Positions 8,798 through 18,385 of a stretch of DNA of 32,079 bases are shown here, one piece after another; the stretch's first letter is position 1, and each line of letters starts with the position of its first letter. Below the pieces are notes generated by a model. It saw only the letters and a list, made by a program, of their open reading frames with translations, searched no databases and was not told the DNA's origin. Source of the DNA: Bacteroidota bacterium (lineage in GTDB: Bacteria > Bacteroidota > Bacteroidia > AKYH767-A > 2013-40CM-41-45); contig JAPLDB010000130.1 in the NCBI GenBank assembly GCA_026391975.1, positions 1-32,079 on the forward strand, in the 5' to 3' direction. The position numbers and the translations under genes were made by a program.

Positions 8798-9319
8798 ATG
8801 AAGTTGAAAGAAATTCTTACTGTACCCGGAATGAGTGGCCTGTATAAAATGATTGCCACAACCAAGACCGGTTTTATCGTTGAATCACTAACCGATGGAA
8901 AACGCATGCCAGTTTCTTCAACCCAGCGTGTAAGTGGCCTGGGCGATATTTTTATTTACCGAAATGATGAAGAGATGCCCCTTGGAGAAGTCTTTTTAAA
9001 GATAAAAGAAACGGACGGGGATAAGTTGACCGTCAACCCGAAGGGAACTGATGATGAACTAAAAAAATATTTTAAGAAAATAATTCCTGATTTTGATGAA
9101 GGAAAGGTGCATGCAAGCCACATTAAGAAAATGCTTTCATGGTACGAGATACTGAAGGACAAAGTTGATTTTGCTCAGAAGGATGACGATGATTCAGATA
9201 TCTCATTGCCGAATAAAGAAGGGAATGACAAACCAGTCGTTAAAAATTTTGAAACCAATGCCCCTAAGGTAGACCAGCATTCGAAAGTAGCCCCTATTAA
9301 AGTAAGAAAGAAAGTCTGA
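8798..9319 (+). CDS. DUF5606 family protein
   Basis: MKLKEILTVPGMSGLYKMIATTKTGFIVESLTDGKR N-terminus typical of a small conserved Bacteroidota family. Confidence 0.85.
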   Translation: MKLKEILTVPGMSGLYKMIATTKTGFIVESLTDGKRMPVSSTQRVSGLGDIFIYRNDEEMPLGEVFLKIKETDGDKLTVNPKGTDDELKKYFKKIIPDFDEGKVHASHIKKMLSWYEILKDKVDFAQKDDDDSDISLPNKEGNDKPVVKNFETNAPKVDQHSKVAPIKVRKKV

Positions 9320-9328
9320 GTAAATTAT

Positions 9329-11059
9329 ATGAGTGGAATTCAAACAACATCAACGGCTGTTCCCGAAAAGAACAGCCGTCATTTTTTGGCAGTGGCCACG
9401 GATATTAATTCGTGGGAAGCACTGAAACCATTTTATGAAGGTCTTAAATCAAGAGATATACAAAGTCTTGAAGACCTGAAAAACTGGTTGGGCGATTTAA
9501 GTGAACTGGATGCAGCGGTGAGCGAACATGTGGGCTGGCTCTACATCCGTATGACATGCAATACACAGGATAAAGACGCCAGTGAAGCGTATACTCGTTT
9601 TGTGAGTGACGTACAGCCAAAGATCGCTGAATTTGATGATGAGTTTAACCGTAAACTCCTTGGTAATAAATTTAAAGGCGAACTTTCTTCCGGGTACCAG
9701 ATACATCTTGCATCTATTCAGAATCAGGTGCGCATATTCCGAAAAGAGAATATCCCCCTAATTGCTGAACTTACAGTTAGCGAGCAAAAATATGGTGAGA
9801 TCGCAGGCGATATGACAGTAGAGGTTCATGGCAAAACGCTGACATTGCAACAGGCGGCGAATTTTTTAAAGCAACAGGATAGAGAGTTAAGAGAGGAAGT
9901 ATATTTTAAGATATGCAACAGGAGGTTACTCGACAGGGAAAAGCTGGATGTGTTATTCAATGAATTGCTGTTGTTGCGTGACAAGATTTCCCGCAATGCC
10001 GGCTTTGATAACTACCGCGACTACAAGTTCGTCGAGCTCGACCGCTTTGATTACACTCCGGCCGATTGCGCTGATTTTCACAACTCTGTTCAAAAGCAAA
10101 TTGTTCCCATTGTAGATGCGATGCTCAGAAAGAGAAAAGAAGAGTTAAAATTGGAAACACTGAATCCCTGGGATCTGGATGTGGATACATCGGGTAAGCC
10201 CGAGCTGAAGGCATTCAAAACGGGTCATGAGCTGACACTGAAAACCATAGAATGTTTTTATGCAATAGATAATTACTTCGGAAAAGTTGTTGAGGCGCTG
10301 CATTCATTACATCACCTTGATCTTGATTCGAGGATTGGCAAAGCGCCGGGCGGATATAACTATCCATTGTATGAAACTGGGGTTCCTTTCATTTTTATGA
10401 ATTCCAGCGGAAGTATGCAGGACGTTGTAACAATGGCACATGAAGGCGGACATGCAATCCATAGCATGCTGACACATGGATTGGAATTTGTCTGCTTTAA
10501 AGAATTGCCAAGTGAAGTTGCTGAACTTGCTTCCATGAGTATGGAACTGATCAGCATGGAACACTGGAGTAATTATTTTGACAACGAAGATGACTTGCGC
10601 AGAGCAAAACGTGAGCAACTGGAAGGTGTTCTCGAAGCATTGCCATGGATTGCATGTATTGATAAATTCCAGCATTGGTTGTACCTCCACCCGGGTCATT
10701 CAACAGAGGAAAGAACAAATGCCTGGAAGGAAATTTACGGTTCATTCAGCAGTCCGGCGATTTCCTGGAGCAGAGCAGAGCAGGCGCGTGAGGCGATTTG
10801 GCAAAAGCAATTGCATTTGTTCGAGGTTCCCTTTTACTATGTTGAATATGGTATGGCACAACTTGGCGCCATAGCAGTCTGGAGAAATTACAAAAAGGAC
10901 CCCAAGCTGGCAATTCAGCAATATAAGGATGCGCTTAGTCTGGGTTCAACTGTTTCAATTCCTGAAGTTTATAAAACTGCCGGAATTCGGTTTGATTTTT
11001 CTGAAAACTACATCAGAGAGCTGGCCGACTTTGTGAAAAGCGAGCTTGAAAAAGTGTAA
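9329..11059 (+). CDS. M3 family oligoendopeptidase (PepF-like)
   Basis: 576 aa with HEGGHAIHSMLTH zinc motif and SEVAELASMSMELIS context. Confidence 0.92.
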   Translation: MSGIQTTSTAVPEKNSRHFLAVATDINSWEALKPFYEGLKSRDIQSLEDLKNWLGDLSELDAAVSEHVGWLYIRMTCNTQDKDASEAYTRFVSDVQPKIAEFDDEFNRKLLGNKFKGELSSGYQIHLASIQNQVRIFRKENIPLIAELTVSEQKYGEIAGDMTVEVHGKTLTLQQAANFLKQQDRELREEVYFKICNRRLLDREKLDVLFNELLLLRDKISRNAGFDNYRDYKFVELDRFDYTPADCADFHNSVQKQIVPIVDAMLRKRKEELKLETLNPWDLDVDTSGKPELKAFKTGHELTLKTIECFYAIDNYFGKVVEALHSLHHLDLDSRIGKAPGGYNYPLYETGVPFIFMNSSGSMQDVVTMAHEGGHAIHSMLTHGLEFVCFKELPSEVAELASMSMELISMEHWSNYFDNEDDLRRAKREQLEGVLEALPWIACIDKFQHWLYLHPGHSTEERTNAWKEIYGSFSSPAISWSRAEQAREAIWQKQLHLFEVPFYYVEYGMAQLGAIAVWRNYKKDPKLAIQQYKDALSLGSTVSIPEVYKTAGIRFDFSENYIRELADFVKSELEKV

Positions 11060-11342
11060 GATTCAGTTGCATTTTTTTTGAAGATTAGCCCTGTTCCGGC
11101 TATTCCTTACATAAGGCACGCCTTTTTTTTTACGGGGATTGTATTGGTATCTTTGTTTTTGGCATACAACCCTTTGTCGGCAAGGGATTCACAGGTTCTT
11201 GTAAAGCATTCCCTATCCCTGAAATTTACTGTTTATTGTATTTATTCGGTTTCCTTTGTCATTAAGTCTTGTAATAAACAATGGAAGATTTGAGCGGTTT
11301 GGTAGCTGGTTCTGAGAACTCTGTCTGCCGGTACTGCATATA

Positions 11343-14300
11343 ATGAAAGCTACAATGAGCCGGATTCCGGTTATGATAGAAACGCCACAACATATCAGCG
11401 CGCAGCGGGGGAAGTTTACCGATCAGGTGATCTTCTATCGTATTCTATTGTTGATGGCTACACTCGCATACGTGTTGTCATTTTCAGCCGATGTTTTTCT
11501 GGGCCTTAAATTCACGACTTTCATAATTTCCTCTGTAGTCATTGCTTTCCTTTTTTTCTCGGTATTCATACTCTCATTTTTCATTGATACCATAAACCGT
11601 TACTTCAACCTGCTTGCCAGGGCGATCATTGTTGCAGTCCATATCCATTTGATCGGGTTGAGCATTGTCAATCACTTTCGCCCGGAATTATTATTTGGTT
11701 TGCTTGCAGCATCATTTGTTGCCAGTTTTATTTTCAGGAAGATCAAAACACTGGTGTTGTTTGACCTTGCCATCTGCTTCATTCTGTTAACAGGGATTTT
11801 CATTGACAGGTATATTTCAAAAGAACTTGAGCTACTCAATGCGCCGTTCATCCGTCCATACATTGATCCGGTCTTCTTCTTACTGAGTGAAGCAGGGGTA
11901 ATGATCCTTGCCGCTCTTTTGAGTACGATCCGGTTCGTTCAGTTTCGTAATTTTGAAAGTACACACATACCCAGCCAGGTTTTTGAATTGTCAGATGATC
12001 CCTCGTTGCTTGTCAATAGTTTTTCAGGACTGATCACCGACTGTAACCTTCAGGCAATTCAGTTATTTGAATCAACAGGAAGGGCTGCCCTTGTTGGACA
12101 GCCATTTGACGTTTTGTTGCGGGAATCATTTTCAGGAGCTTCGTTTTCAGAATTCAGGAACAAACTTGCTGCGCAATCAAAGGCAACAGCTATTGTTGAA
12201 TTCATTTCTCAGGGCGGGAAGGTTTTTACGGGTGTTTTAAATGCAAGAAAAGGGAAAGATAACCTGATTCGGGTTTCTGTTTCAGAAACGATTGATTCAA
12301 TTCCTTTCCACTCACCTCCTGCAGTTGAAAAAGAATCCGATCAGCAGGAAGCAGAAAATTACCTTTTAAGTCAGGCTATTTTGCCGGTGGCAACGCTGGG
12401 ACCTGATTATAAATTCGAAGAAGTCAACGATGCATTTTGTGAACTTTCAGGCTATACTAAATCAGAGCTCAAGGCAATAAAATTTATTCACCTGTTACAT
12501 CAGGAAGATCAGCAGAAGGAGAAAGGCATTTTGTCAAATCTTTTCAGCGGAAAGATTCCATTCAACCGCTCTGAAAAAAGACTGTTGAAGAAAGACAGAC
12601 GGATGGTTTGGGTGAGTATGTCATCCTCCCTGATTCGTGATGACAAAGGATTTCCGCGCTTTGTTGTTTCAATGATTGAGAATATCAGTCAGCAGAAACG
12701 CTATGAAAGAACATTGATCAATGACAAGATAAATTTATCTTCAGTAGTTGATTCGGCGGATTTGTACGTCGTTAATGTTGACAAGAATCATTCAATACTT
12801 TTCCTCAATGAAAAATTGAAAAGTGCCTTTTATGATCTTACTGAGATGATAGTTGAGCCAGGATTTAATTTGAAGAAGATAATCCCTGAAAGTTATTCTT
12901 CACGATACAATGAAATTTATTCGAAAGGCTTAAAGGGAGAAAGTTTCACAACCGACGAGACGATTATTTTATCGGGTGGAGGTAAACTGGATATAGAAAT
13001 TGCTGTGCATCCTTTGAAATCTGCTGAGGGCGTTATTCATACAATATCAATATCTGCCAGGGACATTACGTTGCGCAAGGATGCAGAAAGAGAGCTGATA
13101 CTGAAAAAGGAGCAAGCTGAAAGTGCGACAGAAGCAAAATCAGGATTCCTGGCTACCATGAGCCATGAGATCAGAACACCATTGAACGGGGTGATTGGTC
13201 TTGGAAGGTTACTGGATGAGACCGAATTAAATCCAAAGCAACGGGAATATGTAAATTCAATCTTGTTAAGCGGCGAAGCACTGCTATCGGTGATCAATGA
13301 CATTCTGGATTTTTCTAAAATAGAATCATCAAAGATGGAACTGGAGCAAAAGCCATTTGCAGTCAAGCGCGTTGTAGAGGAGACTTTTGAACTGTTGTCA
13401 TCGAAAGCCATTGAGAAAAACCTTGCTCTGCAGTATACTATTCAGAAGGATGTTCCAAGGTACCTGATGGGAGACATAGCGAGATTGAGGCAAATTCTTT
13501 TGAATTTGGTTTCGAATGCAATTAAGTTCACCGCAAAGGGAAAAATAACCATCCATATATCAAAGCTAAAGGCACTTGATAACTCCGTAGAAATATTATT
13601 TGAAGTGAAAGATACAGGAATCGGAATTCCTTCCGATAAAATAGATCGTCTTTTCAAAGCCTTTTCGCAGGCAGATTCTTCGACATCAAAAAATTACGGA
13701 GGAACAGGACTGGGCTTGGCAATCAGTAAGGAGCTGGTCATCCTGATGGGTGGAGAGGTATGGGTTGAAAGCACTGCCGGAAAAGGGTCTACTTTTTCAT
13801 TCAGCATCATTGCAGAGGTAGCTTCAGCTGATAAAATGCCAGACGGAAAGAGCGGGGTTAATCAGGTGAAAAATGCAAGTGTTCTGATCATCAGCGACGA
13901 CAAGACAGAGATCAATATTTTCACCACTTACTTTTCCAAATGGGGAATGAAGGTGCGTTCAACGGATACTTATGAGCAGGCCATCACATGGATCAGGATG
14001 AAGGAAGCAATTGACCTTGTTGCTGTCGACGCACAAATGATCAGTGCGCGGGCCGGAGATGTGGCAAAGAAAATAAGGTCACTCGTTTCAAAAGATGAAT
14101 TGCCAATTGTATTGTTCAATGCCAATGATGAAGATATTACTGTTGAATTTACCGACAATGTACTTTCCGGAATTATTCCTAAAAATGTTGACCGCTCGAA
14201 ACTGCTGGATATGCTCATTGGTGTTTTTGCACTGGAAGATCACCAGCGTTCACGACAGGAAAATGCATTATCGAAGGAGGACAGGCACCTTGCAAAAGAA

Positions 14301-15062
14301 TTGCCGCTCAAAATTCTGATCGCAGAAGACAATGCTGTGAATCAATTACTCGTAAGGAATTTATTTGATGGCCTTGGTTACAAACCGGATATCGTGGAGA
14401 ACGGATTACTGGTGATCGAAAAGCTCCGTGCTCAGACGTATGACCTTATTTTCATGGATGTACAAATGCCGGAAATGAATGGGTTAGACACCACGCGCTT
14501 CATTATTGGTAAAATGGAGCTTATTAAAAAACCGGCAATTATTGCAATGACTGCTTTTGCACTTGAAGGAGATAAAGAGAAATGTCTGGAGGCGGGAATG
14601 GACGACTACATCAGCAAACCATTTATGATTGAAGAGATCATCTCTAAAATTAAGAAATGGGCCGGTAAGCCGGAAGCGAAGAGCGTCAGCGTGGCTGAAG
14701 CAAGCCCTGTACAGGAAATTAAAATATTAAACCTCGAAGTGCTTCAGCGCCTCAAAGATATTAGTCCGGAGAACGGAGACGATTTTTTACGTGAAGTCAT
14801 AAATATGTTTTTGCAGCAAGCGCCGATTATAGTGGAAGAGATGGGCCGCTTCTGTAAAGAAAGGCGTTACCTTGATATGAGTAATTCCGCACACAAGTTA
14901 AAAGGCTCATCATTGAATATCGGAGCAGTGGCGCTTGGAGATGCATGCCGTATTATTGAACTGAATGGGCGCGATGGTAAAAGTGTTGAATGCGAAGCGA
15001 TGCTTGAAAAACTCCAGTCGGTTTTTGACCTCACGGTACTTGAATTGCGTAAGAGTATCTGA
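11343..15062 (+). CDS. Hybrid sensor histidine kinase (TM-PAS-HisKA-HATPase-REC-REC-HPt)
   Basis: 1239 aa; ~6 TM N-terminus; PAS repeats; [13 protein letters not shown]-box; [12 protein letters not shown]2 box; atypical first [33 protein letters not shown] HPt. Confidence 0.95.
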   Translation: MKATMSRIPVMIETPQHISAQRGKFTDQVIFYRILLLMATLAYVLSFSADVFLGLKFTTFIISSVVIAFLFFSVFILSFFIDTINRYFNLLARAIIVAVHIHLIGLSIVNHFRPELLFGLLAASFVASFIFRKIKTLVLFDLAICFILLTGIFIDRYISKELELLNAPFIRPYIDPVFFLLSEAGVMILAALLSTIRFVQFRNFESTHIPSQVFELSDDPSLLVNSFSGLITDCNLQAIQLFESTGRAALVGQPFDVLLRESFSGASFSEFRNKLAAQSKATAIVEFISQGGKVFTGVLNARKGKDNLIRVSVSETIDSIPFHSPPAVEKESDQQEAENYLLSQAILPVATLGPDYKFEEVNDAFCELSGYTKSELKAIKFIHLLHQEDQQKEKGILSNLFSGKIPFNRSEKRLLKKDRRMVWVSMSSSLIRDDKGFPRFVVSMIENISQQKRYERTLINDKINLSSVVDSADLYVVNVDKNHSILFLNEKLKSAFYDLTEMIVEPGFNLKKIIPESYSSRYNEIYSKGLKGESFTTDETIILSGGGKLDIEIAVHPLKSAEGVIHTISISARDITLRKDAERELILKKEQAESATEAKSGFLATMSHEIRTPLNGVIGLGRLLDETELNPKQREYVNSILLSGEALLSVINDILDFSKIESSKMELEQKPFAVKRVVEETFELLSSKAIEKNLALQYTIQKDVPRYLMGDIARLRQILLNLVSNAIKFTAKGKITIHISKLKALDNSVEILFEVKDTGIGIPSDKIDRLFKAFSQADSSTSKNYGGTGLGLAISKELVILMGGEVWVESTAGKGSTFSFSIIAEVASADKMPDGKSGVNQVKNASVLIISDDKTEINIFTTYFSKWGMKVRSTDTYEQAITWIRMKEAIDLVAVDAQMISARAGDVAKKIRSLVSKDELPIVLFNANDEDITVEFTDNVLSGIIPKNVDRSKLLDMLIGVFALEDHQRSRQENALSKEDRHLAKELPLKILIAEDNAVNQLLVRNLFDGLGYKPDIVENGLLVIEKLRAQTYDLIFMDVQMPEMNGLDTTRFIIGKMELIKKPAIIAMTAFALEGDKEKCLEAGMDDYISKPFMIEEIISKIKKWAGKPEAKSVSVAEASPVQEIKILNLEVLQRLKDISPENGDDFLREVINMFLQQAPIIVEEMGRFCKERRYLDMSNSAHKLKGSSLNIGAVALGDACRIIELNGRDGKSVECEAMLEKLQSVFDLTVLELRKSI

Positions 15063-16079
15063 TTACAGGATATTTACTTCCATCTCCAGAAATACATCAA
15101 ATTTACCAAGAACGCTCTGCTGAACTTGCAGGGCATGATCAAATAATTCTTTCCCTGATGCTCCTCCGTAATTTACAAGTACCAGTGCTTGTTGCGTGTG
15201 CATGCCAACATTCCCGGATTTTTTTCCTTTCCAGCCGCATGACTCGATAAGCCATCCAGCTGCAAGCTTAATTTTTCCTTGAGTTGTCTTGTACCCTACC
15301 AGGTCCGGATAGATTTTTTTGAGCTCTGAATATTTATCCTCCGGAACTTCAGGGTTCTTGAAAAAGCTTCCACAGTTGCCGATCACAGCGGGATCAGGAA
15401 GTTTACTTCTCCTGATGTTTATAACGGCCTGCGAAATTGAAGCCACTGTCGGAGTTTGAACATCCATTGCTTTCAGCTCTTGTTCAATGGCTCCGTAGGA
15501 AGTATTGAATCCCGGGTTTTTATGAAGTCTCAATGTGATGGAAGTGATGGCATACTGATTTTTAAACTCGCGCTTAAAAATACTGTCGCGGTATCCGAAC
15601 CTGCAATCTGCTGCTGAGAATATTTTTTTCTCACCTGTTTCAAGGTGAATGGCTTCAAGTTCTGAGAATGTTTCTTTCAACTCTACACCGTATGCGCCAA
15701 TATTCTGAATAGGAGCTGCTCCTACGGATCCGGGTATCAAAGAAAGATTTTCAACGCCACCGTAGTTGTTTTCTACACAATAGATCACCAACTGGTGCCA
15801 TGCTTCGCCACCACCGCTCTTTACCCACACGTACTCTTCATCTTCCCTGATCTTATTGATTCCTTTTATGAGGTTATGTATACACAATGCATTAAGATCA
15901 TGCGTAAATAGAATATTGCTGCCACCGCCAAGTATGAATTTCGGTTTTCCCTTCCATTTCTGTGTTCCGGCAATGCCAATCATTTCACTCTCAGCTGCGA
16001 CTTCGCAGAAAGCCCTGGCTTTTATGTCAAGCCCGAATGTATTCAACCGGCTGAGAGAATAGTTTTCAATAATATTCAT
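15063..16079 (-). CDS. murB: UDP-N-acetylenolpyruvoylglucosamine reductase
   Basis: MNIIENYSLSRLNTFGLDIKA..., PGSVGAAPIQNIGAYG, SKLPDPAVIGNCGSFFKNP; ORF extends to 16109 but MNIIENY is the likelier start. Confidence 0.93.
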   Translation of the reverse strand: MNIIENYSLSRLNTFGLDIKARAFCEVAAESEMIGIAGTQKWKGKPKFILGGGSNILFTHDLNALCIHNLIKGINKIREDEEYVWVKSGGGEAWHQLVIYCVENNYGGVENLSLIPGSVGAAPIQNIGAYGVELKETFSELEAIHLETGEKKIFSAADCRFGYRDSIFKREFKNQYAITSITLRLHKNPGFNTSYGAIEQELKAMDVQTPTVASISQAVINIRRSKLPDPAVIGNCGSFFKNPEVPEDKYSELKKIYPDLVGYKTTQGKIKLAAGWLIESCGWKGKKSGNVGMHTQQALVLVNYGGASGKELFDHALQVQQSVLGKFDVFLEMEVNIL

Positions 16080-16192
16080 ATCGGGGCTAAAATTACATTT
16101 CTTCAACAACTGAAACTGTCGGCAAGCCCGAATTTACTCACAAAGCAAAAGACGCTGTTCACCAAGCATAAGGCCCTGCTTCTGTAATGAAA

Positions 16193-16222
16193 TTGACATT
16201 TACCACTTACAAACCTATTTTG
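16193..16222 (+). promoter_or_regulatory. Promoter-like TTG-N20-TATTTTG
   Basis: TTG at 16193-16195, TATTTTG at 16216-16222 (one deviation from TAnnTTTG). Confidence 0.4.
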
Positions 16223-16226
16223 GCAT

Positions 16227-16314
16227 CCTCATGGTTTAGTTTTTGGTTAAACAATCAATGAGGTGTTTTATTCGAGTTAAGTCAAGAGCCCTGCCGTAAA
16301 GACGCAGGGTTTTT
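16227..16314 (+). ncRNA. Candidate small RNA: stem-loop plus intrinsic terminator
   Basis: Stem CCTCAT-g-GTTTA...TAAAC-aatca-ATGAGG (16227-16263), then CCCTGC-N9-GCAGGG-TTTTT, preceded by a promoter-like element and with no convincing ORF. Confidence 0.35.
16289..16314 (+). terminator. Rho-independent terminator upstream of gmhA
   Basis: CCCTGC (16289-16294) CGTAAAGAC GCAGGG (16304-16309) TTTTT. Confidence 0.7.
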
Positions 16315-16383
16315 GTTTTTGAAAACTCCTGTAACGGGGTGTTTAACTCATCATTATCTTTACCATCTTTAAAAAAAAATACG

Positions 16384-16956
16384 ATGAGTAACCTGGTCAG
16401 GGATGATCTATCGGAATCCCGAAAAGTGCTTGATGCATTTATTGCAGAGGATAGCAATTTAAAAAAAATTGAAGCAGCAGGAAATTTACTTGTGAGTGCC
16501 TTCAAGAGTGGCAATAAGGCCATTAGTTGTGGAAACGGCGGGAGCATGTGTGATGCAATGCATTTTGCGGAAGAACTAAGCGGGCGTTTTCGTGATGACA
16601 GACCGGCTTTGCCTGCAGTTTCGATCTCTGATCCATCTCATATTACGTGTACAGCCAACGATTATGGATTTGATAAAGTATTTTCCCGGTACATTGAGGC
16701 AATCGGTAATGCCGGTGATGTACTTCTGGCAATTTCAACAAGCGGAAATTCAAAGAATGTCATTGAAGCAATTCAGGCAGCAAAAAGAAAGGGGATGAAA
16801 GTAATTGGGCTTACCGGTAAAGACGGAGGAGTTATGAAATCATTGTGCGATGTGGAGATTCGTGCTCCGCATTCGGCATACGCTGACAGGGCCCAGGAGA
16901 TCCACATTAAAGTAATTCACGCATTGATCCATCTTGTTGAAGAAGGAATGAAATAA
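16384..16956 (+). CDS. gmhA: D-sedoheptulose 7-phosphate isomerase
   Basis: [68 protein letters not shown] closely match GmhA; ATG at 16384 favoured over the 16339 ORF start. Confidence 0.93.
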   Translation: MSNLVRDDLSESRKVLDAFIAEDSNLKKIEAAGNLLVSAFKSGNKAISCGNGGSMCDAMHFAEELSGRFRDDRPALPAVSISDPSHITCTANDYGFDKVFSRYIEAIGNAGDVLLAISTSGNSKNVIEAIQAAKRKGMKVIGLTGKDGGVMKSLCDVEIRAPHSAYADRAQEIHIKVIHALIHLVEEGMK

Positions 16957-16975
16957 TTTAATTGGAATAATTTTC

Positions 16976-18367
16976 GTGGTAAGTTTTATCCTCAATGAAA
17001 ACGAAGTATCAACTGCATTGCCACCGGGCATGTTGTTGCTTGATTTTATTCGGTATCGGCAACATTTAAAAGGTACAAAGATCGGTTGCAGGGAAGGTGA
17101 TTGTGGAGCATGCACCATTCTTGTTGGGGAAATTGCAGGGGAAAAGATGCGCTATCGTACTGCCACATCCTGCCTCATGCCGATTGGAAATGCCAATGGA
17201 AAACACATCGTAACCATTGAAGGAATAAATTCCGTTGGACTCAATGCGATTCAGCAGGCAATGGTTGATGAAGGAGCGACGCAATGTGGATTCTGCACTC
17301 CCGGTTTTGTGATGTCATTTGCCGGCCATTGTATGAGCGGCAATGAACCCACAAAAAAAAATGCCATAGCTTCTATTGATGGAAATATTTGCAGGTGTAC
17401 CGGTTATAAATCAATTGAGCGAGCAGCGACCAGGATAAATGACCTCTTGATTGATAGGAGAGAAGGATCCCCTTCAAAATTTGCAGTTGAGAATAAAATA
17501 TTGCCGGAATATTTTTCTCAGATTGAAGCCAGATTAAAGTTGCTGAATGGTGAATTGGTTATTTTAAAAACTGACCGAGCAATAAACTTTCTTGCCGGAG
17601 GAACTGATCTGTATGTGCAGAAGCACGATTCAATGACCAATTCAGATATCAGGTTCCTTTCTGAAAAGAGTTTTTTGAAAGGGATTTCAAAGGAGGGAAA
17701 TCGGTGTAGGATGGGTGCATCAACCACTGTAACTGACCTTTGTGAGTCAGAAATTATCTTAGCACATTTTCCTCATTTTACAAAATTTGCCAAACTTGTT
17801 TCCTCAACCCAGATCAGAAACATGGCAACTTTGGCAGGTAATTTTGTGAATGCTTCGCCAATCGGAGACTTTACAGTTTACTTTCTGGCTTTGGATGCAG
17901 TTTTGGTTTTGTCGGATGGAGATAAAATGAGGGAACTCCCACTCCGAAATTTCTACAAAGGATATAAGGTACTTGATAAAAAGCCTGAAGAGTTTCTTGA
18001 AAAAATTTATTTTGAATTGCCTGAAGAGCATTCAAAATTCAATTTTGAAAAAGTCAGCAAGCGTACACACCTCGATATAGCGAGTGTGAATACTGCTATG
18101 AAGCTTACTATGAGCGGCAATATGATCACGAAAGCGAATGTGTCAGCAGGTGGAGTAGCTCCGGTTCCATTATTTCTTACAAAGGCTTCAGCGTTTCTTT
18201 CCGGGAAGTCAGTATCTCCCGAAACTGTTGAAGAAGCAATTCATATAGCTCAAACCGAGATATCTCCAATCAGTGATACAAGAGGTAGCGAGGAATATAA
18301 AAGACTACTCCTGTCACAACTGATAAAAGCGCATTTTATTGAATTGTTTCCTGAATTAGAATCCTGA
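16976..18367 (+). CDS. xdhA: Xanthine dehydrogenase small subunit (2Fe-2S + FAD)
   Basis: GTG start; GCREGDCGACT, QCGFCTPGFVMS and CRCTGYKSIERA clusters; FAD domain. Confidence 0.95.
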   Translation: MVSFILNENEVSTALPPGMLLLDFIRYRQHLKGTKIGCREGDCGACTILVGEIAGEKMRYRTATSCLMPIGNANGKHIVTIEGINSVGLNAIQQAMVDEGATQCGFCTPGFVMSFAGHCMSGNEPTKKNAIASIDGNICRCTGYKSIERAATRINDLLIDRREGSPSKFAVENKILPEYFSQIEARLKLLNGELVILKTDRAINFLAGGTDLYVQKHDSMTNSDIRFLSEKSFLKGISKEGNRCRMGASTTVTDLCESEIILAHFPHFTKFAKLVSSTQIRNMATLAGNFVNASPIGDFTVYFLALDAVLVLSDGDKMRELPLRNFYKGYKVLDKKPEEFLEKIYFELPEEHSKFNFEKVSKRTHLDIASVNTAMKLTMSGNMITKANVSAGGVAPVPLFLTKASAFLSGKSVSPETVEEAIHIAQTEISPISDTRGSEEYKRLLLSQLIKAHFIELFPELES

Positions 18368-18385
18368 AAAATGTAAAATGACAAA

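Noticed and set aside
11230-11280. 8-bp inverted repeat TGTTTATT...AATAAACA upstream of the hybrid kinase
   Set aside because: Short AT-rich arms 35 nt apart; likely chance without conservation data.
11078-11293. 71-aa ORF with a hydrophobic stretch
   Set aside because: TTG start in an AT-rich intergenic region, no recognisable family; signal-peptide-like segment could be chance.
16236-16547. 103-aa minus ORF
   Set aside because: Antisense to gmhA and its leader, no family features.
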